Positions 35,746-44,628 of a stretch of 64,000 bases of DNA are shown here, one piece after another. The position numbers and the translations under genes are program-made. Each line of letters starts with the position of its first letter. Positions within the stretch are counted from its first letter, which is position 1. Origin of the DNA: Fonticella tunisiensis (lineage in GTDB: Bacteria > Bacillota > Clostridia > Clostridiales > Caloramatoraceae); contig NZ_SOAZ01000013.1 in assembly GCF_004364155.1 (NCBI RefSeq), forward strand, positions 1-64,000. Direction: 5' to 3'. The notes beneath the pieces were generated by a model that was not told the DNA's origin, searched no databases, and saw only the letters and a program-made list of their open reading frames with translations.

Positions 35746-35781
35746 AATGGACAGCGAACATAATAATGTCCCCTGTCCATT
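35746..35781 (-). other. Intercistronic hairpin between iolG and larA
   Basis: AATGGACAG and CTGTCCATT form a nine-base stem with an 18-base loop and no U tract. It may tune mRNA decay or expression of the last gene. Confidence 0.45.
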
Positions 35782-35789
35782 ATTAAAAT

Positions 35790-36809
35790 TTATGCCTCTA
35801 TTTCTTCAACTCTAACAGGTCTTCCTTCTTCATAGGATTTCCTTGCAGCAAGTCCAATAAGAACAGGCTTTAATCCATCCATACCAGTTACCGGTGTTTC
35901 TGTATCATTTTCTATAGCGTTGAAGAAATCCCTGAGTTCTGCAACAAAGGAATCCTTATATCTTTCAAGGAAAAAATATTTTGGCTTTTCACTAATCACT
36001 CCATCTTCAGTGCTTAAAACGGCTGAAGAATCAGTATCGTTTGAAACTGTTACAGATCCCTTTGAACCAAATACCTCAACCCTCTGATCATAGCCATATG
36101 CAGCCCTTCTACTGTTGTCAATTACTCCAAGGGCTCCGTTTTTAAACTTGAGGCTTATAATAGCTGTATCAACATCTCCTGCTTCACCTATTGCAGGGTC
36201 AACAAGTACTGCTGCGTGGGTGAATACCTCTTCCACTTCGCTTCCAGATAAGTATCTTACCATATCAAAATCATGTATAGTCATATCAAGGAATATGCCG
36301 CCTGAGACCTTAACATATTCTATTGGAGGTGCCTGCGGATCCCTTGAGGTAACCTTTATTATATGTGGTTCTCCAACTTTTCCTTCCTTAACTAGATCAT
36401 GAACCTTTTTAAAGTTATGGTCAAAACGTCTGTTAAACCCAATCTGAAATTTTACCCCTGCCTTTTCTACAGCAGATAGCGCTTCCTTGATTTTATTAAC
36501 ATCGAAATCAATCGGCTTTTCACAGAAGATGTGTTTTCCCGCATTTGCAGCCTCGATAGTGAACTGTGCGTGGGTATTGGTTGATGAGCAAATTAAAACT
36601 GCTTCTATTTCAGGATCGTTTAGTATTTCTCTATGGTTGCTATATACATTTTCTATTCCAATACTGTTAGCCCAATCCTTAATTTTATCAGCAAATACAT
36701 CGGCAATAGCCTTTATTTCTACATTCTTAAAGTTGTTAACGATGTTTTCAGCATGAAGTTTTCCTATTCTTCCTGCTCCAATAATACCAACTTTTATTTT
36801 TCTTGTCAT
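35790..36809 (-). CDS. iolG: myo-Inositol 2-dehydrogenase
   Basis: Gfo/Idh/MocA oxidoreductase of 339 residues that oxidises myo-inositol to scyllo-inosose with NAD. The N-terminal Rossmann motif 'VGIIGAGRIGKLHAENI', the 'EKPIDF' lysine and 'GGIFLDMTIHDFDMVRYL' with the catalytic Asp-His are present. The TTG at 36824 lies in the GGAGGTG ribosome-binding site, so the ATG at 36809 is the start. It follows iolE directly in the operon. Confidence 0.93.
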   Translation of the reverse strand: MTRKIKVGIIGAGRIGKLHAENIVNNFKNVEIKAIADVFADKIKDWANSIGIENVYSNHREILNDPEIEAVLICSSTNTHAQFTIEAANAGKHIFCEKPIDFDVNKIKEALSAVEKAGVKFQIGFNRRFDHNFKKVHDLVKEGKVGEPHIIKVTSRDPQAPPIEYVKVSGGIFLDMTIHDFDMVRYLSGSEVEEVFTHAAVLVDPAIGEAGDVDTAIISLKFKNGALGVIDNSRRAAYGYDQRVEVFGSKGSVTVSNDTDSSAVLSTEDGVISEKPKYFFLERYKDSFVAELRDFFNAIENDTETPVTGMDGLKPVLIGLAARKSYEEGRPVRVEEIEA

Positions 36810-36824
36810 TTCAAACACCTCCAA

Positions 36825-37721
36825 TTATAGTCCTGTTTTTTCATTAATATATTTTCTAGCCTTAATTGCATATTCAAGGGGGTTTGCCTTTGCTGGATCC
36901 TGCTCAGCCTCAACAATAAACCAACCTTCATAGTTATTTTCATCGAGTATCTTAAATAAAGGCTCGAAATCGATCATACCATCTCCAGGTACTGTGAACA
37001 CTCCCTCTTTGACAGCGTTGAGGAAGCTCATCTTTTCTTTCTTAACCCTCTCAAACACATCCTTTCTTACATCTTTTAAGTGTACATGCTTTATTCTGTT
37101 TACATATTTTCTTAGTATCTTTTCGGGATTTTCACCTGAGAAGGTTAAATGCCCTGTATCAAATAATAGGTATACTAAATCTGGATCTGTCATCTCCATA
37201 AGCCTGTCGATTTCCTCTGTTGTTTGTACTCCTGTTCCCATGTGATGGTGGTAAACTATTTTCATCTCCTTTTCTGAAGCAAGCCTTCCAAGTTTCTCTA
37301 GTCCTCTTGCTAGTTTTTCCCATTCTTCCGTAGTAAACACAGGCTTTGCATCAAATATCGGAAGATCCATCTTACCCTGTATACTGTGCCCCTGTTCTGA
37401 GACAACTATAACCTTTGCCCCCATCTCATATAAAAAATCTCTGTGCTTTATAAATTCATTAACGGTTTCTTCAAGGGGTTTAGTCGTTAAAAATGCACTG
37501 AACCATGCACTTGCAATCTGAAGATTTCGAAGCTCTAAAGCTTTCTTTAAAACCTTTGTATCCCTTGGATACTTGTTTCCAACTTCACTTCCTGTAAAGC
37601 CTGCAAGGGCCATTTCACTTATACATTGCTCAAATGTATTTTCCCCTCCAAGCTCTGGCATATCGTCATTTGTCCAAGCTATTGGTGCAATGCCAAGCTT
37701 TACAGCGTCTTTTTTAAACAT
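36825..37721 (-). CDS. iolE: myo-Inosose-2 dehydratase
   Basis: TIM-barrel dehydratase of 298 residues that converts scyllo-inosose to 3D-(3,5/4)-trihydroxycyclohexane-1,2-dione. It matches IolE from the N-terminus ('[44 protein letters not shown]') through the metal-site segments '[12 protein letters not shown]', '[13 protein letters not shown]' and '[11 protein letters not shown]'. It lies between iolD and iolG. Confidence 0.96.
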   Translation of the reverse strand: MFKKDAVKLGIAPIAWTNDDMPELGGENTFEQCISEMALAGFTGSEVGNKYPRDTKVLKKALELRNLQIASAWFSAFLTTKPLEETVNEFIKHRDFLYEMGAKVIVVSEQGHSIQGKMDLPIFDAKPVFTTEEWEKLARGLEKLGRLASEKEMKIVYHHHMGTGVQTTEEIDRLMEMTDPDLVYLLFDTGHLTFSGENPEKILRKYVNRIKHVHLKDVRKDVFERVKKEKMSFLNAVKEGVFTVPGDGMIDFEPLFKILDENNYEGWFIVEAEQDPAKANPLEYAIKARKYINEKTGL

Positions 37722-37750
37722 TTTAATCTCCCCCTTTGTTCCAGTTTATA

Positions 37751-39613
37751 TTAGAACTTCCTTGCCTTTTTAATTTCCTCTTCCATCTTCTTATGGGCTT
37801 CAAGTACTGTTTCTCTTTCAGCAACTTCAGGAACTCCAACTCTCCACCATGATTCATACCCATCTGTCATCGTCTTTGGAAGTACCTTTATATCAATTAA
37901 GGTTGAAACATTATCATGTTTAACCTTTTCAAGTGCATCCTTTAACTCTTCAATAGTTCTAACTGTATAAGCCTTTGCTCCATATGCCTTTGCATTTGCA
38001 GCAAAGTCAATAGGCATGTATTCTCCTGTTAATCTTCCCGTTTCTTTATCACGGAACCTGAACTCTGTTCCGAATGTAGGAATCCCCTGTGAGTTCTGCA
38101 AGTTTCTAATGCATTGGAATCCACTATTATCAAAAAGCAATACGTTTATTTTATATCCTTCCTGAATACTTGTTACAAGTTCTGAATGAAGCATTAGGTA
38201 GCTTCCATCCCCAACCATTGCATAAACCTCTTTGTCAGGTTCAGCCATCTTAACACCAAGGGCTCCTGTAACTTCATATCCCATGCACGAAAATCCGTAT
38301 TCCATGTGATACGTCTTAGGCTTTACAGGTCTCCAGAGCCTCTGAAGATCTCCTGGAAGGCTTCCTGAAGAACCTACTATTATTGAATCTTCACCTATTG
38401 CTTTATTTATTTCTCCAAGAACTCTTGTCTGTGATAATCCCTCTTCAAGTTCTATTGAATAAAGCCTATCTACCTCATTAACCCATTCTTCCTTAACTTT
38501 CTTTATTTCATCCCTGTACTCCGATTTATATCCTATTTTTTCAAGTTCTTCTCCTAACATTTTTAAAGTTTCCTTGGCATCTGCAACTATAAGTTTTGCA
38601 TTTAACTTTGATGCATCAAAGCCATTAACGTTTATGGTTAGAAATTCTGCCTCAGGGTTCTGAAACGCCCATTTTGATGTTGTAGTAAAGTCCGAAAACC
38701 TTGTTCCAACACCAATAATAAGGTCAGCTTCCCTTGCGATCCTGTTTGCAGCAAGGGTTCCTGTAACGCCCATTCCACCGAGGTTTAACGGGTGGTTCCA
38801 TGCAACTTCGCCCTTTCCTGCCTGGGTTTCACCAAAGGGTATATTGAACTTTTCAGCAAAGATCCTAAGTTCATTACCCGCTTCAGAATATCGAACTCCA
38901 CCACCACATATAATCATTGGCTTCTTCTTATTCTTTATTAGTTCAACTGCCCTTTCTATTTCACCTTTAGTTGGCAGTCTTCTTTCTATATGATGTACTC
39001 TCTTTTCAAAGAACTCTACAGGGTAGTCATAGGCCTCGGCCTGAACGTCCTGTGGAAGGCATATGGTAACCGTTCCAGTTTCTGCGGGATCTGTTAACAC
39101 CCTCATAGCGTTTATCATAGCGCTCATAAGCTGCTCTGGACGTTCAATTCTATCCCAGTACCTTGATACAGGTTTGAAAGCGTCATTTGCAGTTATTGAT
39201 ATGCTTGAAGGATTTTCAACCTGTTGAAGAACCGGGTCTGGCTGCCTGCAGGCAAATGTATCACCCGGGAATAATAGAAGAGGTATTCTGTTGACTGTTG
39301 CAGTACCTGCAGCTGTAACCATGTTAAGAGCTCCAGGCCCTATTGAGGATGTACATGCTATAATTTTCCTTCTATTCTTTTGCTTTGCATATGCAATTGC
39401 AGCATGGGCCATACCCTGTTCGTTTTTTCCCTGATAAAGGACTAGAGCCCCCTTATGCTCCTCAAGTGCCTGTCCAAGCCCTACAACGCATCCATGTCCA
39501 AATATTCCAAATATTCCTTTTACAAATTTATTTTCCTTTCCGTCAAATTCTACATACTGATTATCAAGGAACTTTACAAGGGCCTGTGCCATTGTTAGCC
39601 TTATGGTTTTCAT
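37751..39613 (-). CDS. iolD: 3D-(3,5/4)-trihydroxycyclohexane-1,2-dione acylhydrolase
   Basis: Thiamine-diphosphate enzyme of 620 residues that opens the cyclitol ring to 5-deoxy-D-glucuronate. The pyrimidine-binding glutamate domain ('[18 protein letters not shown]', '[18 protein letters not shown]') comes first, and the ThDP motif '[30 protein letters not shown]' lies near residue 470. It is in order with iolB, iolE and iolG. Confidence 0.97.
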   Translation of the reverse strand: MKTIRLTMAQALVKFLDNQYVEFDGKENKFVKGIFGIFGHGCVVGLGQALEEHKGALVLYQGKNEQGMAHAAIAYAKQKNRRKIIACTSSIGPGALNMVTAAGTATVNRIPLLLFPGDTFACRQPDPVLQQVENPSSISITANDAFKPVSRYWDRIERPEQLMSAMINAMRVLTDPAETGTVTICLPQDVQAEAYDYPVEFFEKRVHHIERRLPTKGEIERAVELIKNKKKPMIICGGGVRYSEAGNELRIFAEKFNIPFGETQAGKGEVAWNHPLNLGGMGVTGTLAANRIAREADLIIGVGTRFSDFTTTSKWAFQNPEAEFLTINVNGFDASKLNAKLIVADAKETLKMLGEELEKIGYKSEYRDEIKKVKEEWVNEVDRLYSIELEEGLSQTRVLGEINKAIGEDSIIVGSSGSLPGDLQRLWRPVKPKTYHMEYGFSCMGYEVTGALGVKMAEPDKEVYAMVGDGSYLMLHSELVTSIQEGYKINVLLFDNSGFQCIRNLQNSQGIPTFGTEFRFRDKETGRLTGEYMPIDFAANAKAYGAKAYTVRTIEELKDALEKVKHDNVSTLIDIKVLPKTMTDGYESWWRVGVPEVAERETVLEAHKKMEEEIKKARKF

Positions 39614-39633
39614 ATTTTCATCCCCCCTACAAT

Positions 39634-40428
39634 TTATTTATCTGGCCAAATCTTTGCATCCTTATCTGTTACCCATAAATGTTCCGGTTCAAATATCGGG
39701 GTTATATATGGATTTCCATCTATATGTCTTATAACCCACAAATAATACATAGCATATCCTGGTGCCGTTGTTTGAGGGTGTGAAAGATCATCAACTATTT
39801 TTACTGTATCATTATTTTTGACCTGAACAACATCCTCACCTAACTGACAGAATCCATATCCGTTCTCGGGATAGAACTTATAAAAGTATATCTCAGGCTG
39901 TGGATGATGATGTGGAGGATAACTTGACCATTTTCCGGGGAAATCTATAACTTCCCCTAAAACCAGGTTAGAATACTTCGCATTTGAATAATCAAATACT
40001 GTCCTAACAATTCTTGTCGAAGTTTCTTTCATGGTTCCTTTTCCACGTTCTTCGCTTGCGCATTCCTTATCGGTGTAGAGCTTTGACTCAAACACAGTAT
40101 CATTTATGGTCTTTGTTACACAAATTTCCGAATCTTCTCCAACCCCTGTAATTTTCACTTCTACTCCCTGGGGTACATGAAGCACCCATGGGGCTTCATC
40201 AAAGCATGAATTTCTTTTAATGGTTTCCCTTTTTCCTTCCCATTCAAAGGTTATCTCACCTTGAACAAGCAAGAATGCTCTTTCCTTTTTCTCTGAGTCG
40301 ACTTCTGTCTGTCCCTTTCCAATCCTTAATATTCCAAAGTCCATCATTGTATTCTTTTCTTTATCATCAATAGTTGTTATTGGATTGTAACCATATTCAA
40401 ATGGCTTACCCTGTCTTATTCTATACAT
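39634..40428 (-). CDS. iolB: 5-Deoxy-glucuronate isomerase
   Basis: Bicupin metal isomerase of 264 residues that converts 5-deoxy-glucuronate to 2-deoxy-5-keto-D-gluconate. The histidine cluster '[18 protein letters not shown]' and the C-terminal '[16 protein letters not shown]' are characteristic. This is the last classical inositol enzyme encoded here; the kinase and aldolase that normally follow are absent. Confidence 0.96.
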   Translation of the reverse strand: MYRIRQGKPFEYGYNPITTIDDKEKNTMMDFGILRIGKGQTEVDSEKKERAFLLVQGEITFEWEGKRETIKRNSCFDEAPWVLHVPQGVEVKITGVGEDSEICVTKTINDTVFESKLYTDKECASEERGKGTMKETSTRIVRTVFDYSNAKYSNLVLGEVIDFPGKWSSYPPHHHPQPEIYFYKFYPENGYGFCQLGEDVVQVKNNDTVKIVDDLSHPQTTAPGYAMYYLWVIRHIDGNPYITPIFEPEHLWVTDKDAKIWPDK

Positions 40429-40443
40429 CCCTTCACCCTCTTT

Positions 40444-41409
40444 CTATTTTCTAGCTATAACCTTTTTAACCTTTTCCATAATATCACTAGCTGTTAAGTT
40501 AAATCTTTCCCTCAGGTAGCTTTCAGGCCCAACTTCACCAAATCTGTCAAATACACCTACCCTTTCCATAGGAACAGGTCTATTCTCAACAAGCACCTCC
40601 GCTACAGCAGAACCAAGGCCGTTTATCACATTGTGGTTTTCGGCAGTAACTATTGCACCGGTCTCTTCTGCAGACTTTATTATAGTTTCCTTATCTATAG
40701 GCTTTAAAGTAAACATGTTAAGTACCCTTGCTGATATTCCATCCACTTCAAGGGCCTCCGCAGCCTTCAGGGCCTCATCCACCATAATTCCTGTAGCAAT
40801 TATAGTTACGTCCTTTCCATCCCTGAGCTGTACTCCTTTACCTATTTCAAAGGTTGAACCTTCTTCATATATTTTGACAGCATTTTTTCTAAGAAGCCTT
40901 GTGTAAAATACTCCATAAAGGTTTGCTGTTTGTTTTATTAAATCCCTAAGCATTACAGAATCGACGGGTTCAAGTATTGTTATATCAGGTATGTTTCTCA
41001 TTATCCCCATGTCCTCAAAGGGCATATGGGTTCCACCATTATACGAAGCAGTAACTCCAGGGTCGCTTCCTGTAATCCTTACGTTTAACCTCGAATAACC
41101 ACAGGATAGGAATATCTGATCAAAACATCTTCTTGTTGCAAATGGTCCAAAGCTGTGTGCAAAGGGAATTTTTCCTGTCGCAGATAGCCCTGCTGCAACG
41201 CCTATCATATTGGCTTCCTGTATTCCAACGTTGAAGGTTCTTTCTGGATAAGCCTTTAAAAATGGTTTCATCCCCATCGAACTCATAAGATCCGCGTCAA
41301 GTACAACAATTCTTTCATCCTTTTCTGCAAGCTCCATTAGTGTCTCACAATACGCATTTCTCATTTCCTTATCTTCTCTAATTCTATTTTTCGCTAATAT
41401 GGCGCTCAT
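40444..41409 (-). CDS. Transketolase, C-terminal subunit
   Basis: Pyrimidine-binding and C-terminal domains of a split transketolase, 321 residues. Typical segments are 'RIVVLDADLMSSMGMKPF', 'RTFNVGIQEANMIGVAAGLSATGKIPFAHSF' with the ThDP-activating glutamate, and the C-terminal 'GAIVTAENHNVINGLGSAVAEVL'. The ATG overlaps the stop of the N-terminal subunit gene (ATGA), so the two are made together. The inositol-operon setting suggests an unphosphorylated anionic ketose as donor rather than routine pentose-phosphate work. Confidence 0.92.
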   Translation of the reverse strand: MSAILAKNRIREDKEMRNAYCETLMELAEKDERIVVLDADLMSSMGMKPFLKAYPERTFNVGIQEANMIGVAAGLSATGKIPFAHSFGPFATRRCFDQIFLSCGYSRLNVRITGSDPGVTASYNGGTHMPFEDMGIMRNIPDITILEPVDSVMLRDLIKQTANLYGVFYTRLLRKNAVKIYEEGSTFEIGKGVQLRDGKDVTIIATGIMVDEALKAAEALEVDGISARVLNMFTLKPIDKETIIKSAEETGAIVTAENHNVINGLGSAVAEVLVENRPVPMERVGVFDRFGEVGPESYLRERFNLTASDIMEKVKKVIARK

Positions 41410-42254
41410 CTTGTCACCGCCTTTTCAAGTTTTTTATAAAGCTCATCAAGTGCTTCTTCCATCTGTTCCTTACTTACTGTCATATGATGGTTTGAAGCGG
41501 TGTTTTCTGCAAAGCTCCATCCTTTACCTTTTATAGTGTGAAGTACAATTACTGAAGGTTTTCCTTTAACTTCCTTTGCTCTTTCAATTGCTTCGTATAT
41601 TTCCTTTACGTTTGAGCCATCTACTTCTTGTCCATGCCATCCAAAGCTTTCAAACTTTGCTTTAATGTCTCCTAAGTCATTTATTTCCTTTGTAAATCCA
41701 TCAAGCTGTTTTTTGTTGTAATCTATAAAAGCAATCAAATTATCAAGTTTTTGCTGTGCAGCGTACAATGCTGCCTCCCATACCTGTCCCTCCTGGATTT
41801 CACCGTCACCAAGTATTAAATATGTATAATTCTCTCTTCCATCAAGCCTGTTTCCAAGGGCAACCCCAACTGCAAGTGATGAACCCTGTCCAAGGGAACC
41901 TGTTGTCATATCTACACCTATTGTTAGATTTCTGTCACAGTGGCTTGGAAGATGCGTTCCGGGTTTATTGAGTGTCATTAACTCCTCAAGTGGAAAATAT
42001 CCTCTAAGTGCAAGTGCTGCATAAACTGCAGGGCCCGCATGTCCCTTTGAGCAAATAAGCCAGTCCCTGTCATCCCATCTCGGATTTTTAGGATCTACAT
42101 TCATTACTCCACCATAGAGTACTGCAAGGGCATCGGCTATTGAAAGGGCTCCACCAACATGCCCAAACCCCAGGTTTCCAATTGCTTTCATGGCTTCTAT
42201 TCTTATCTTCAATGCGAATATTTCAAATTCTTTAATCTTTTCAGCACCTAACAT
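41406..42254 (-). CDS. Transketolase, N-terminal subunit
   Basis: ThDP-binding half of 282 residues. It shows 'GNLGFGHVGGALSIADALAVLYGGVMNVDPKNP', 'SKGHAGPAVYAALA', 'TGSLGQGSSLAVGVALG' and the ThDP/Mg motif 'LGDGEIQEGQVWEA' at residues 148-161. Split transketolases occur in dedicated catabolic clusters such as those for apiose or sulfosugars, as well as in general metabolism. A 33-base hairpin lies between it and the upstream PGK-like gene. Confidence 0.93.
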   Translation of the reverse strand: MLGAEKIKEFEIFALKIRIEAMKAIGNLGFGHVGGALSIADALAVLYGGVMNVDPKNPRWDDRDWLICSKGHAGPAVYAALALRGYFPLEELMTLNKPGTHLPSHCDRNLTIGVDMTTGSLGQGSSLAVGVALGNRLDGRENYTYLILGDGEIQEGQVWEAALYAAQQKLDNLIAFIDYNKKQLDGFTKEINDLGDIKAKFESFGWHGQEVDGSNVKEIYEAIERAKEVKGKPSVIVLHTIKGKGWSFAENTASNHHMTVSKEQMEEALDELYKKLEKAVTR

Positions 42255-42291
42255 TTTGCACCTCCATCACATGAGATATTCCAAATGGTTA

Positions 42292-42324
42292 GAATAGTGG
42301 AGGATATTTCTCCCCCTACTATTC
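42292..42324 (-). other. Intercistronic hairpin between the PGK-like and transketolase genes
   Basis: GAATAGT/ACTATTC and GGAG/CTCC pair around a seven-base loop in the 79-base gap, without a T run; possible mRNA processing or stability element. Confidence 0.4.
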
Positions 42325-42333
42325 CCTCTCCAG

Positions 42334-43596
42334 TTAGAACTTTTTATTGTATGCATTTTTCATGGCCTCAATAAGAGGCATTTTAACTCCTGATAGGAAT
42401 CTAACCATTGCTCCTCCTGCAGTACATACATAGTTTATATTGCTAGTATCTATAAAACGCTGAGCAGCTGATACAGTATCCCCTCCACCTATTACAGAGT
42501 AACCTTCAGCTTCCGCTATGGCATTCCATATCGCCTTTGTTCCATTTTCAAATAGCTTGTTTTCATATACTCCTGCAGGGCCGTTAACAAAGATGGTTCC
42601 AGCCTTTGCTATTTCTTCCTTGAAAATTTCTATCGTCCTGCTTCCAATATCCATGCAAAGTTCATCTGTTGGTAAATCCTCAATTGATATTTCCCGCCTT
42701 ACTCCATCCTTTTCAAAGGCAAGGTCAACGGGAACTACTATTTTTTCAGGATAATCTGAAAGGTATTCCTTTGCAGGTTTTATAAATACATCAAGGGACC
42801 TGTCTTTTATAAATTTCTCATTTTTTGAGCCAAGATCATACCCTTTAGCCATGAGCATAATATGTCCCGTTACACCACATGCAAGAATCTTATCTGCAGC
42901 ACCATTCTGGAGAACCTGCTTCATCATACCAAAGGCATCAGAAATCTTAAGTCCTCCAAGTACAAATACCGCAGGCCTGTCAGGAGATTCCATAACCTTG
43001 GTGAGAGCTTCTATTTCCTTCATCATGAGCATTCCACCTGCCGAAGGAAGTACTTCCTGAAAAGCTACCATTGAAGGAGCATTTCTATGTGCTGCTGCAA
43101 AGGCATCGTTAATATAGTAATCTACAAGTGGTGCCAGGCTTCTAACAAGATAGGTATTAAGCATTTCAGATGGCCTAAGCTTTACAACGTCTTCAAAGGT
43201 TGAAATCTCCTCTGTTAAGTATCTTAAGTTTCCAAGGAGAATTATTTCTCCCGTTTTTAGGTTTTTAATTGCTTCCTGGGCAGCTGGGCCGCATACATCG
43301 TCTATATACTTAACCTCTACGCCAAGCTTTTGTGACAGCTTTTCGGCATGCTCATTCATTGGAATCAGGTTATGATAATCCAGTGTATCTCCCTGATGAG
43401 CAATCATAGCAATTTTAGCACCTTTTTCTATAAGGTATTTTATTGTTGGTATGCTCATATTTATTCTGTTTTCGTTTACAATCTTTTTAGTTTCGTGATC
43501 AAGAGGTGAGTTAATATCTACTCTGAGTAATACGGTTTTACCGGTATAATTAAATTCTTCCATTGATCTTATTCCAGTTATTACTTTTCCATCCAT
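42334..43596 (-). CDS. Divergent archaeal-type phosphoglycerate kinase homologue
   Basis: Kinase of 420 residues closer to archaeal PGK ('TVLLRVDINSPLD', 'YYINDAFAAAHRNAPSM', 'GGGDTVSAAQRF', 'CTAGGAMVRFLSGVKMP') than to the usual bacterial enzyme. Asp27, Asn29, Arg44, His67, Arg125 and Arg171 of the acyl-phosphate site are kept. The basic-patch arginine of HxGR (HQSRPG in archaeal enzymes) is Asp70 in 'AHQGDTLD'. Loss of that arginine, which helps hold the 3-phosphate of 1,3-bisphosphoglycerate, suggests a different acyl phosphate. It overlaps the GAPDH-like gene by 16 bases. The proposed substrate, malyl phosphate, is inferred. Confidence 0.85.
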   Translation of the reverse strand: MDGKVITGIRSMEEFNYTGKTVLLRVDINSPLDHETKKIVNENRINMSIPTIKYLIEKGAKIAMIAHQGDTLDYHNLIPMNEHAEKLSQKLGVEVKYIDDVCGPAAQEAIKNLKTGEIILLGNLRYLTEEISTFEDVVKLRPSEMLNTYLVRSLAPLVDYYINDAFAAAHRNAPSMVAFQEVLPSAGGMLMMKEIEALTKVMESPDRPAVFVLGGLKISDAFGMMKQVLQNGAADKILACGVTGHIMLMAKGYDLGSKNEKFIKDRSLDVFIKPAKEYLSDYPEKIVVPVDLAFEKDGVRREISIEDLPTDELCMDIGSRTIEIFKEEIAKAGTIFVNGPAGVYENKLFENGTKAIWNAIAEAEGYSVIGGGDTVSAAQRFIDTSNINYVCTAGGAMVRFLSGVKMPLIEAMKNAYNKKF

Positions 43597-44609
43597 TTTC
43601 CCATCCCCAAATATTTATTTGTTAAAGCAACTGCTTCAAGTCTATCTGTCTGCATTTCCATTGCAGCTCTTATTGCATCCATATTTTCAGGAATAACAAC
43701 AGCTTCCTGAGGAATATTTATTGCAAACATTATATCCTTTCCAGAGTTTACTATTGTCTCTTCAAAGACTGCAATCTCATACATGTCTCCCCTTGGATTT
43801 CCAAGGTCTCTCGCATATCTAAAGAGTGAAGCATTACCTAAGAAGCCATCAGCAAGTCTTACCACTCGAATTCTTGGATGTTGATTGAAGTATTTTAATA
43901 CTTCTTCCTTACCTATTTCTCTTTTTGGTGTTGCAACAACTGTAATTATATGTCCATGGGTTACTGGTGTGTGAACAAGTATTCCTGTTGCATCAACATG
44001 AGGCATAATTGTCATAAGGTCAACTGCTTGATGATTTGGCGCCTTGTCAACCTGAAGCGCATTTGTAAGTCCTCTATGATAATCACCTGGGTCAGCAACA
44101 CGTCTTATAATTGTTATTGCTACCTTTTCAATTCCAACCTCCCTGTCAAGGCAGTCAACTGCTCTAATAAGACCTGTTGTATTGCAGGAAGTAAGCTTTA
44201 AAAATTGCTTTCCTAACCCTTTCTCATAATTTGCGTATCCATGGAAGAATACATCTGCAACATCGTTTTTCTCTCCACCCTGGAATATTGCTTTCTTATT
44301 ATATTTCTTGTATAATTCCTTGTTTCTGGCTCCAACTCCAGCACTTGTTGCATCAAGTATTACATCTACCTTTTGAACAAGGTCCTCAAGGGTTCCAGAA
44401 ACAGGGATTCCTGCCTTATCAAATAACTCTTTGTTTTCTGGTACTGCAATGTATAAGTCATAGGGCATTCCTTTTTCCTTTAACGCCCTAACTGCTAGGG
44501 TTGGAGATACATCTGCAACTCCAACAAGCTCCATATCTTCCTGAAGAGCAACTCCATCGGCCAATCTCTGTCCAATGACACCATAACCAACAACTCCAAC
44601 TTTTACCAT
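43581..44609 (-). CDS. Divergent archaeal-type (type II) glyceraldehyde-3-phosphate dehydrogenase homologue
   Basis: Aldehyde dehydrogenase of 342 residues of the archaeal GAPDH family: Rossmann start 'VKVGVVGYGVIGQRLADGV', nucleophile Cys142 in 'LTSCNTTGLIRA', and the C-terminal 'VIPENMDAIRAAMEMQ'. Archaeal enzymes carry a GP(V/I)NAI...SHHGPDV stretch near the substrate. Here it reads 'RGLTNALQVDKAPNHQAVDL', so the phosphate-side residues differ. The oxidising and phosphorylating chemistry is probably kept while the substrate changes. The ATG at 44609 follows AAGGAGG; the TTG at 44615 is too close. It is coupled to the PGK-like gene. Confidence 0.85.
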   Translation of the reverse strand: MVKVGVVGYGVIGQRLADGVALQEDMELVGVADVSPTLAVRALKEKGMPYDLYIAVPENKELFDKAGIPVSGTLEDLVQKVDVILDATSAGVGARNKELYKKYNKKAIFQGGEKNDVADVFFHGYANYEKGLGKQFLKLTSCNTTGLIRAVDCLDREVGIEKVAITIIRRVADPGDYHRGLTNALQVDKAPNHQAVDLMTIMPHVDATGILVHTPVTHGHIITVVATPKREIGKEEVLKYFNQHPRIRVVRLADGFLGNASLFRYARDLGNPRGDMYEIAVFEETIVNSGKDIMFAINIPQEAVVIPENMDAIRAAMEMQTDRLEAVALTNKYLGMGKWMEK

Positions 44610-44628
44610 AAGCAAATACCTCCTTAAA

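Noticed and set aside
42334-44609. Reading the GAPDH and PGK homologues as the organism's ordinary glycolytic pair
   Set aside because: Clostridia normally carry bacterial-type gap-pgk-tpi elsewhere; these copies are archaeal-type, lie inside an inositol operon and have altered substrate-side residues. It is not excluded without the full genome.
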